Shown: one piece after another, positions 11,880-20,477 of the stretch
Position numbering within the stretch: the stretch's first letter is position 1
How the letters are laid out: each line of letters opens with the position of its first letter
Assembly: GCA_947044365.1 (NCBI GenBank)
Contig: OX345647.1
Location: 1,402,001 to 1,466,000 of the forward strand
Origin: Petrosia ficiformis
Taxonomy: Eukaryota; Porifera; Demospongiae; Haplosclerida; Petrosiidae
Direction of reading: 5' to 3'
DNA length: 64,000 bases
Notes under the pieces: generated by a model
The model's input: only the letters and a program-made list of their open reading frames with translations
Told to the model about the DNA's origin: nothing
The model's database searches: none
Program-made: the position numbers and the translations under genes

Positions 11880-12145
11880 TCTTACATCTATCCATTTATT
11901 CATCTGTCCATCCATCATTCTATCCACATTCATCGATACATGTACATTAATACATTCATTCATCCATCCATCTTTCTATCCAAATTCATCGATACATGTA
12001 CATTAATACATTCATTCATCCATCCATCTTTCTATATGTCTAGTCAGTCATTCCATCTAATCATCTATTCATCCATCATCTATTCATCTGTCTATGCCAT
12101 CATGTACATATTCCTATCTATCTATCTATTATCATTATCTTTCTA
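11880..12145. repeat. CATC-type tetranucleotide tract
   Basis: Imperfect catc/attcatccatccat repeats lie immediately upstream of the acceptor of the SH2 exon. The same repeat type occurs at 21778-21910, 24950-25125, 25820-26062, 45690-46075, 47765-48180, 48898-48945 (opposite strand) and 51418-51515. Confidence 0.85.
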
Positions 12146-12157
12146 TTTAATCAACAG

Positions 12158-12324
12158 ATACAATGGTATCAAACATTTAAAGGTTATTCAACATGAAGAT
12201 AAATATGGATTCTCTGTCCCTTGTAACTATTCTTCCCTTCTTGAATTGATCATACATTATTCAGAGAACTCTTTAGAAACCCATAATCCGAAGCTCACTA
12301 CTACATTGGCTTATCCACTTAATA
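12158..12324 (+). pseudogene. Orphan exon: C-terminal half of a PI3K p85-like SH2 domain
   Basis: After 'ctatttaatcaacag' the frame encodes HLKVIQHEDKYGFSVP, then SSLLELIIHY and NPKLTTTLAYP. This follows the second half of the N-terminal SH2 domain of PI3-kinase regulatory subunits (KYGFSxP...SSxxELIxHY...SL...NPKL...LxYP), which binds phosphotyrosine motifs. The segment may end at a donor-like GTTAAT after 12324, or run to the TAA at 12327-12329. The half that carries the phosphotyrosine-binding arginine (FLVR) was not found upstream, nor the inter-SH2 coiled coil downstream. I infer a dispersed or relic exon; it could also be a real exon of a gene with long introns. Confidence 0.65.
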
Positions 12325-12580
12325 GTTAATAACTATATAGCTCTTGGGATACGTAGTGTGTGTAGATCTATATATTAATTTTTAAATTTGAAAGGAGAAA
12401 TTGTGCATGTTTTCGAATATAATCATAATTATTAGTGTCATGAAAAATGCAAATGATGTAAAGATTCTATTTATTTTTGCATTTCTAGCCAGCCACTCCC
12501 CCTAAATAAGTGAACAACTCCACATTCTTTACGAGACCGTACTGTAAAACTTGTTCTCGATATCTCCCAATCTGGTGATT

Positions 12581-13369
12581 ATGTCTGACCAAATTCCTCT
12601 TCCAACTATTGATGAATTTGCAGAAGAGTTAGTTAAAGAACCTAGATGGTATGATCTAGGTGTATTTCTATGTGTACCTACCTATGAGCTGGATGTTATT
12701 GCACGAGACTATCAAGGAACTCAAAGGCGTTTGATTGAACTGTTCAAATATTTCCAGTTTCATGGTAAAGTAGTTTCTTGGAATGATATTGCTGATGCTC
12801 TTACAAAGATGCAACGTAAAGACCTTGCTGATCAACTACGTCAAAGACATCTCCGGATGATAGCCTCATCATATCCTCTACCTCCAACTCGTAGTGAGAA
12901 ACAAGAAAGTGAAGAAGCAGGGAAGGACTCACAAGGAATGGATACTGGTAGTGTGAGTGAAGTACATGATAATAAATTATATATTGATAAAAAAATTAGC
13001 AAAGAGTTTGATGAAGTAATTACTGCTTTTGCGAAGTTAGTATTAGAAATTAAACGAGCACTACAAAGCAAGACTTTTTCAATTCCTGAAATACAGGTTT
13101 TCTTGCAAGAGGTTTACGAGATAGAACCTCTCTCGACAGAGGAAGCCACTCTTGACAAAGTGTTTGCCAGAATGCGTCAACATTATTGTTTTCTTAATTA
13201 TCGCGTTCTTGCTCATCTTGTAGATATGTTTCTTAGCTATGAAAAGCCTTTACAACAGCTTCTTGTAAATTATACAAACAAGCTTGAGAAATTCAAAGAG
13301 TCAGTGATAGTGAAAGATCTTATGAAACTCATAAAAGAGAAGAGAGATTTGTGTGGTAATCAAAAATAA
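12581..13369 (+). CDS. Death-domain protein, N-terminal half of DD-ankyrin paralogue 2 (frameshifted)
   Basis: ATG 12581 opens MSDQIPLPTIDEF and aligns with ATG 1799 of paralogue 1; 262 residues. Residues ~8-90 form the death domain (RWYDLGVFLCVPTYELDVI, RRLIELFKYFQF, VSWNDIADALTKM). A Glu/Ser-rich linker and a helical region with MRQHYCFLNYRV follow. The frame then reads LIKEKRDLCGNQK and stops at TAA 13367, because one A is missing from the A-run relative to paralogue 1. The lost 2 bp of paralogue 1 are present here. The downstream frame resumes at 13366, a -1 shift at 'aaaaataa'. Removing a 50-nt GT-AG segment (13351-13400) would also join the frames, so a short intron is an alternative. 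Confidence 0.8.
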   Translation: MSDQIPLPTIDEFAEELVKEPRWYDLGVFLCVPTYELDVIARDYQGTQRRLIELFKYFQFHGKVVSWNDIADALTKMQRKDLADQLRQRHLRMIASSYPLPPTRSEKQESEEAGKDSQGMDTGSVSEVHDNKLYIDKKISKEFDEVITAFAKLVLEIKRALQSKTFSIPEIQVFLQEVYEIEPLSTEEATLDKVFARMRQHYCFLNYRVLAHLVDMFLSYEKPLQQLLVNYTNKLEKFKESVIVKDLMKLIKEKRDLCGNQK

Positions 13370-16300
13370 TACAATTAAAAACACGTGATTTTTGGGGTAG
13401 AGTTCCGCTGAGTAAGTTTGAGAGGCTAGCAAAGCTAATATTTCAAAACCTATATGATTGTGCTGCACAAATCAGATTAGAAGATGGTTGTATTTGTGTT
13501 AGCTGGGTAATTCCCTATATCGATATACGTGTCTTGGTCACTGTGTCTCCCGATCTTCTGAAAGTTGTAGGTGTGATATCCCTCGAAATAGATGATAAGG
13601 TATTATATGAGGGATCTAATGAAGGGTGTCATATCCTGGAATCAGCATTCTTACAAGCTGTTGATTTAGGAAATGTTAGAGCTATTGAGCTTCTTCTAGC
13701 GATAAGTACACACCCGAGTGAGGTAGCTAATATGGCAATATATAATGGGTGGACTCCTCTTATGATAGGTAGTCATGAAGGTCATATTGAGGTTACTGAG
13801 TTACTGTTGGCAGCCAAAGCTGATCCAAATGCTTGTTTAAAGGATGGCGCAACAGCTAATTATATAGCTAGTGGGAATGGTCATTCTGTTATTATCGCTA
13901 CCCTTCTTAAATCGGGTGCTGATCCTAATATGGCAAAAAGTAATGGGTGGACTCCTCTTATGATAGGTAGTCAGAATGGTCATAATGAGGTAGTTGAGAT
14001 ACTATTGAAGGCCAAAGTTAATCCTAATGCTTGTAACAATAATGGGGCAACAGCTATTTATCTAGCTAGTGGGAATGGTCATTCTGTTGTCGTCTCTACC
14101 CTTCTTATATCTGGTGCTGATCCTAATATGGCAAAAATTGATGGGTGGACTCCTCTTATGATAGGTAGTCATGAAGGTCATATTAAGGTTACCAAGTTAC
14201 TGTTGACAGCCAAAGCTGATCCAAATGCTTGTTTAAAGGATGGCGCAACAGCTAATTATATAGCTAGTGGGAATGGTCATTCTGTTATTGTCGCTACCCT
14301 TCTTACATCTGGTGCTGATCCTTATATGGCAAAAAGTAATGGGTGGACTCCTCTTATGATAGGTAGTCAGAATGGTCATAATGAGGTAGTTGAGATACTA
14401 TTGAAGGCCAAAGTTAATCCTAATGCTTGTAACAATAATGGGGCAACAGCTATTTATATAGCTAGTGGGAATGGTCATTCTGTTGTCGTCTCTACCCTTC
14501 TTACATCTGGTGCTGATCCTAATATGGCAAAAATTGATGGGTGGACTCCTCTTATGATAGGTAGTCATGAAGGTCATATTGAGGTTACCGAGTTACTGTT
14601 GACAGCCAAAGCTGATCCTGATGCTTGTTTAAAGGATGGAGCAACAGCTATTTATATAGCTAGTGGGAATGGGCATTCTGTTGTCCTGTCTACCCTTCTA
14701 ACATCCGGTGCTGATCCTAATATAGCAGAAAGTAATGGGTGGACTCCTCTTATGATAGGTAGTCAAGAAGGACATAATGAGGTAGTTGAGATACTGTTAA
14801 AGGCTGAAGTTAATCCTAATGCTTGTTTAAATGATGGGGCAACAGCTATTTATATAGGTAGTGAGAATGGTCATTCTGTTGTTGTCTCTACCCTTCTTGC
14901 ATCTGGTGCTGATCCTAATATGGCAAAACGTGATGGGTATAGTTCTCTTACAATAGGTAGTTATAAGGGTCATAGTGGGGTTGTTGAGATACTGTTGAAG
15001 GCCAAAGTTAATCCTAATGCTTGTGTCAAGGATGGGGCAACAGCCATTTATATGGCTAGTTGGAAAGGTTATTCTGTTGTCGTCTCTACCCTTCTTGCAT
15101 CTGGTGCTGATCCCAATTTAGCAAATAGTAATCAATGGACTCCTCTCATAATAAGTAGTCAGGAAGGTCATACTGAGGTTGTTGAGTTACTGTTGAAGGC
15201 CAAAGCTGATCCTAATGTGTGCTTACTTCATGGATCTACAGCTATTTATATGGCTAGTAAGAACGGTCATTCTGTTATTGTCTCTACCCTTCTTACATCT
15301 GGTGCTGATCCTAATATGGCAAAACATGATGGGTGGACTCCTCTTATGATAGGTAGTCTTAATGGTTATATTGAGGTTACCAAGTTACTGTTGAAGGCCA
15401 AAGTTAATCCTAATTCTCGTAACAATAATGGGGCAACAGCTATTTATATAGCTAGTCAGAATGGTCATTCTGTTGTTGTCTCTACCCTTCTTACGTCTGG
15501 TGCTGATCCCAATATAGCAAGAAGTGATGGGTGGACTCCTCTTATGATAGGTAGTGATGGTGGTCATAACAAGGTTGTTGAGCTACTGTTGAAGGCAAAC
15601 GTTAATCCTAATGCTTGTTTAAAGGATGGCACAACAGCTATTTTCATAGCTAGTAAGAATGGTCGTTCTATTGTCATCTCTACCCTCCTTGCATTTGGTG
15701 CTGATCCTAATTTAGCAGATAGTAATGGGAATACTCCTCTTATAATAGGTAGTCTCAATGGTCATAACGATGTTGTTGAGTTACTTTTGAAGTCCAAAGT
15801 TGATCCTAATGCTTGTAACAATATAGGAGCAACAGCTGTTTATATCGCTTGTCAGAAGGGACGCTCTTTTGTTGTCTCTACCCTTCTAGAATTTGGTGCC
15901 AATCCTAATTTGCCAGAAAATAATGGGGTTACGCCTCTTATGATAGGTAGTCAGAATGGCCATAACAAGGTTGGTGAGCTACTGTTGAAGGCAAACGTTA
16001 ATCCTAATACTTCTTTAAAGGATGGCACAACAGCTATTTTCATAGCTAGTAAGAATGGTCATTCAGTTGTCATCTCTACCCTCCTTGCATTTGGTGCTGA
16101 TCTGAATTTAGCAGATAGTAATGGGAATACCCCTCTTATAATAGGTAGTCACAATGGTCATAACGATCTTGTTGAGCTACTTTTGAAGTCCAAAGTTGAT
16201 CCTAATGCTTGTAACAAAAAAGGAGCAACAGCTGTTTATATCGCTTGTCAAAAGGGACATTCTTTTGTTGTCTCTACCCTTCTAGAATTTGGTGCCGATC

Positions 16301-17019
16301 CTAATTTGCCAGAAAATAATGGGGTTACGCCTCTTATGATAGGTAGTCAGAATGGCCATAATGAGGTTGTTGAGCTATTGTTGAAGGCAAATGTAAATCC
16401 TAATGCTCGTAACAATAATGGAGCAACTGCATTATTTTTAGCTAGTCAGAATGGTTATTCTGTTGTTGTCTCCACCCTTCTGAAATCTGCTGGTGATCCT
16501 AATATAGGAAGACGTGTTAATGGGTGGACTCCTCTTATAATATCTAGTGCTAAAGGTCATACTGATGTAGTAAAGGTGTTGATAGAACAGGGTAATATTA
16601 ATATTAATTATCAAGCAGTAGCAGGTATTACAGCACTTCATCTCGCTTCACAATATGGACATATTGATATTGTGAGAATACTTCTTGAATCAGGTGCTGA
16701 TTCCAGTTTAGTTGATAGTGAAGGTAAATCTCCACTTGCCTATGCTTCCATATATGGTCATCACAACATTGTGAAGGCTCTATATGAAATTAGACCATTA
16801 GTGAAATCCATCTCACAACTATCACTTGATAGTTCTGGTACAACAGATACTGGGTACGATGACAGAGAAGTTGATACCAGCTCTGTTACTACAGAAATGT
16901 CTGATTTTAGTGATGTTGATGAAGACCTGATTGCTTTAGATAGTAGTCCTGTAACTACCAAACCTATCGAAAGAATAATTAAAATTGATGATGACAAACA
17001 ACAAGCTAGTTTAAACTAG
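13366..17019 (+). CDS. Ankyrin-repeat half of DD-ankyrin paralogue 2 (31 repeats)
   Basis: The frame is open from 13366, just after the shift; the first in-frame ATG is 13732. The linker TRDFWGRVPLSKFERLAK and CICVSWVIPYID is conserved with paralogue 1. From 13744 there are 28 ankyrin repeats of exactly 99 bp, alternating A and B types, then three cap repeats and an acidic tail ending ...KIDDDKQQASLN. It has ten more repeats than paralogue 1. Repeats 1-4 (13744-14139) and 5-8 (14140-14535) are near-identical, as are 19-22 (15526-15921) and 23-26 (15922-16317), so it grew by 396-bp in-frame duplications. It is likely a protein-binding solenoid. The frame break makes a pseudogene possible, yet 3.6 kb of intact frame argues for recent or continuing constraint. 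Confidence 0.85.
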   Translation: MIQLKTRDFWGRVPLSKFERLAKLIFQNLYDCAAQIRLEDGCICVSWVIPYIDIRVLVTVSPDLLKVVGVISLEIDDKVLYEGSNEGCHILESAFLQAVDLGNVRAIELLLAISTHPSEVANMAIYNGWTPLMIGSHEGHIEVTELLLAAKADPNACLKDGATANYIASGNGHSVIIATLLKSGADPNMAKSNGWTPLMIGSQNGHNEVVEILLKAKVNPNACNNNGATAIYLASGNGHSVVVSTLLISGADPNMAKIDGWTPLMIGSHEGHIKVTKLLLTAKADPNACLKDGATANYIASGNGHSVIVATLLTSGADPYMAKSNGWTPLMIGSQNGHNEVVEILLKAKVNPNACNNNGATAIYIASGNGHSVVVSTLLTSGADPNMAKIDGWTPLMIGSHEGHIEVTELLLTAKADPDACLKDGATAIYIASGNGHSVVLSTLLTSGADPNIAESNGWTPLMIGSQEGHNEVVEILLKAEVNPNACLNDGATAIYIGSENGHSVVVSTLLASGADPNMAKRDGYSSLTIGSYKGHSGVVEILLKAKVNPNACVKDGATAIYMASWKGYSVVVSTLLASGADPNLANSNQWTPLIISSQEGHTEVVELLLKAKADPNVCLLHGSTAIYMASKNGHSVIVSTLLTSGADPNMAKHDGWTPLMIGSLNGYIEVTKLLLKAKVNPNSRNNNGATAIYIASQNGHSVVVSTLLTSGADPNIARSDGWTPLMIGSDGGHNKVVELLLKANVNPNACLKDGTTAIFIASKNGRSIVISTLLAFGADPNLADSNGNTPLIIGSLNGHNDVVELLLKSKVDPNACNNIGATAVYIACQKGRSFVVSTLLEFGANPNLPENNGVTPLMIGSQNGHNKVGELLLKANVNPNTSLKDGTTAIFIASKNGHSVVISTLLAFGADLNLADSNGNTPLIIGSHNGHNDLVELLLKSKVDPNACNKKGATAVYIACQKGHSFVVSTLLEFGADPNLPENNGVTPLMIGSQNGHNEVVELLLKANVNPNARNNNGATALFLASQNGYSVVVSTLLKSAGDPNIGRRVNGWTPLIISSAKGHTDVVKVLIEQGNININYQAVAGITALHLASQYGHIDIVRILLESGADSSLVDSEGKSPLAYASIYGHHNIVKALYEIRPLVKSISQLSLDSSGTTDTGYDDREVDTSSVTTEMSDFSDVDEDLIALDSSPVTTKPIERIIKIDDDKQQASLN

Positions 17020-17929
17020 TTTAAACTAGTCAATTCTCGATATAATTCTTATTCTCTTGTAGTATAGTATATTTCCAATTCATCTTACATATCACTATTG
17101 ACTACATACACATTATACCAGTTATAAACTTTAGTATTTTCTCCTATCATATCAGATAAACAATAGATATTATAATCAAACTTCAGAAAGATCCTCAACT
17201 CACAAATCTTACTATTATACAAACAAGAAATTAAACATAATAGACATAGTAACATGTGTTTATCATAAATGTCTTCAGTAAATATTTCTTGATATAGTTC
17301 TTCTCTTTTACGATTTCTTCTCTTTTACGGTTTCTTCTCTTGTACGAATCGATTTGTCTTTTTCTATCATGATATTTAGAAACTTTAGTATTTTCACATA
17401 CGATGTCAGAAACGTTTTGACATTATAAATTATAACGTCACATTTTAAAGACACAAGTGGTATTGAACAACGGCTATATAATGGGAGCATACTTTATGAT
17501 GGTATTCAGTTAGATGATGACCTCATCAGTGGAGTAAGGACAGACCAAGAACGCATTAGTGGTATATCTAGTCTTTGATTGAACCTACTATCAAACTACA
17601 ACAGATCAGTCTGAGAAGTGAGTGATTATCACAAGTAATATGTTATCATCAGTATATTCCTCATAAGTATATCCATGTATCCATTCATCCACTAATCCTC
17701 TCACTATCCATTCATCACATATATATTCCTCTCTTCAGACTAATAAAGATTTTTTGAAATTCATGTACAGCTAAAAACATCAGAGGCAAATCCATGAATC
17801 TAGTATTACTAGATACTATAAGACATAGTGTCAACAGTCTGGTAGATATCTCTTCTTTGTGTAATCACGCAGAGAATATTTCCTATTCAGAGAGCTATAT
17901 ATTTCCTATTCAGAGAGCTATATATGAGG
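17020..17929. other. 3' flank of paralogue 2, homologous to that of paralogue 1
   Basis: 17020-17640 matches 5250-5940, and 17690-17850 matches ~6670-6900 ('cagaggcaaatcca', 'gatatctcttc'). No coding sequence is seen. Confidence 0.7.
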
Positions 17930-18770
17930 TAATTCTCGTCTGTATCGACCAAGTACTCACATGTGTATCGACCAAGTACTCACATGTGTATCGATCAAAT
18001 GCTCACAATTGTATCGATCAATTACTCACATGTATATTGATCAAGTATTTACATCCCAATCAAGTTGCACTATTCCAGTGTAGTAATCAAGTACTCACAA
18101 GTGTAGCAATCAAGTACTCACCTTTGTCAATCAAATACTCATGTATATCATTGAAGAAACTCTCGTCTGTATCAATCAAGTACTCACATGTATATCAATG
18201 AAGTATTCACATCCCAATCCACTATGCGCTATTGCAGTCTAGTGATCAAGTATGCACATGTATATTGATCAAGCACTCACATGTATATCGATCACATATT
18301 CACATCCCAATCAAGTACACACTATTGTAGTCTAGTGATCAAGTATGCACATGTATATTGATCAAGCACTCACATGTATATATATCAATGAAATACTCAC
18401 ATGTATATCGATCAGATTTTCACATCCCAATCAAGTACACACTATTGTAGTCTAGTGATCAAGTATGCACATGTATATCGATCAAGCACTCACATGTATA
18501 TATATCAATGAACTACTCGCATGTATATCGATCACGTATTCACATCCCAATCAAGTATACTCTGTTGCAGTCTAGTGATCACGTACTCGCATGTATATCG
18601 ATCATGTATTCACATCCCAATGCTATTGCAGTCTAGTGATCAAGTAGGCACATGTATATCGATCAATCACTCACTTGTATATCGATCAAGTACTTACTAT
18701 TGTATTGAAGTAACTTTTGTCTGCATCGATCAAGTACTCTTAATGTTACTGTTTAAGAAACTCTCGTCTG
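17930..18770. repeat. ATCAAGTACTCACATG minisatellite
   Basis: Units built on 'gatcaagtactcacatgtatat'-like words, with a larger ~120-bp period containing 'tcacatcccaatcaagta' and 'gcagtctagtgatcaag'. Related to the array at 6925-8610. Confidence 0.9.
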
Positions 18771-19249
18771 TAATATTATTGACTTCATCACATTTTACAC
18801 AAGAGATTGCTTTATAATATTTCTATAGTCATCTATTTTATGCACACTGCTATATCATATTCCAAAAACTATAATTTATTTTACATGTATAGTTTGTATA
18901 CATATTTAGATATGTATAGTTATTATATTATTGTCTTCATCTTTTTTTATTTAATTAATTTGTCATCTTATTGATTCTACACAGTGCATGCAGAAAATGC
19001 AGTATGGTCATTTGGGATGGACTTAATTGATGAGTTAATACATTATAATTATATAAATTGATGACCTTGCAGCTGAAGAAAGCATTAGGAAGGTACAACC
19101 TGATTATAGTGGCCTCAATTAGCTATGTAGATTAAACTGCTACTTCAGTTGAAACTGATAATAGTAACAGAGTTAATAACTCACAGCTTTGAAGCACTGG
19201 ACATTAATTTTGTATTCTCTCTTTATCTCATATACATAATGTTACGTAA
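18771..19249. other. Non-coding, nothing recognised
   Basis: AT-rich. A short acceptor-preceded open stretch at ~19072-19121 (ending in TAG) is too short to identify. Confidence 0.4.
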
Positions 19250-19525
19250 CTTCAGTACACGTGTACATATGATTTGGCACGTAACTTAATTCAGTACACA
19301 TGTACATGAGTGCTTTGTTTAGTTACTTCAGTACACATGTACATGTGTGCTTTGGTGAGTTACTTCAGTACACATGTACACATGATTTGGCACGTAACTT
19401 AATTCAGTACACATGTACATGTGTGCTTTGTTTAGTTACTTCAGTACACATGTACATGTGTGCTTTGGTGAGTTACTTCAGTACACATGTACATATGATT
19501 TGGCACGTAATTTGATTCAGTACAT
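19250..19525. repeat. CAGTACACATGTACATG minisatellite
   Basis: Units of ~40 bp ('ttcagtacacatgtacatg' plus 'tgctttggtgagttac' or 'atttggcacgtaactt') arranged in a ~120-bp higher-order unit. Confidence 0.9.
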
Positions 19526-20380
19526 ATGCTTTATTAACTGCATGCTTTGACACTCACACGATTAAATAACAAAAGTACCGGTTTTCTCAGAGCTGATCAC
19601 ATCTCTTGGAGTCCCTAGGAGCTGATTTACTAAATGAGCTCGAAGGTGAAGTTACTGTTAATCAAATACAGCCCTCCTAGAGGTTATATACTGTATATCA
19701 AATACACCCCGACATCAACTGATGTGAGTGTGGACTTGGTTCTATAGCTTCATTATTTAACCATTAGCACAACTATCTAAACTCATTAGTTGCTTAAAAT
19801 TCATTTAGATACAATATGAAACTACATGGATACAATAATTATAACTACAGTGGTACAAATGAGGACCATTGGCATGGCATGAGACAGATCCTTGCCTATG
19901 TGGCAAAGATACATGCACTCATTACTTTAACCAAAATTATTACATTTTACACTTAATTATATAATTAAGCACAATTATTCTTACACATAATAATTATGTA
20001 GGTTATTTCTCAAATTTGGGATCCAGATTACTACTAAAGTCCATTATTACCCTCGTCTTATTGGTAATCATTACAGGTACATGTTCTTACCTTTCAATTA
20101 TCACATGGACATATGTGTGGTTAACTATTTCACTCATAAATGGTATTGAATTTTATATATAGACAAAAAGATGATGACATTTCCTATTTCAATCGCAATT
20201 GAAAGCATGTACTGTATATATAATAATATTATGTATACAATAGGAAGAAAACTGACTGTGTTGTGCGTAGTGTATTTGTCAGGATGTGGGTTTAATTGAT
20301 AAAGGAAGTGAACTTACATCATAGGAACTAGGGTATGATATGATGACACACTAGCATGTACTAACACCACATTTATCTGA
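19526..20380. other. Intergenic region upstream of the small secreted gene
   Basis: No coding potential recognised; the last 100 bp probably hold proximal promoter elements. Confidence 0.4.
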
Positions 20381-20383
20381 GTG

Positions 20384-20391
20384 TATAAAAG
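20384..20391 (+). promoter_or_regulatory. TATA box of the small secreted-protein gene
   Basis: TATAAAAG lies 94 bp upstream of ATG 20478, which would place a start site near 20415. It is a clear TATA motif in a suitable position; no transcript data are available. Confidence 0.6.
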
Positions 20392-20477
20392 GGATTGCTG
20401 TGGTTCATTTCTACAGCACAAGCTTAAGAGCTTAAGACAGATAAATCGGATTATAAATCAACTGTTTTCATAAAGAC

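Noticed and set aside
18960..19125. Possible small last exon after 'gatgaccttgcag'
   Set aside because: Only ~16 codons with no recognisable family and no partner exon.
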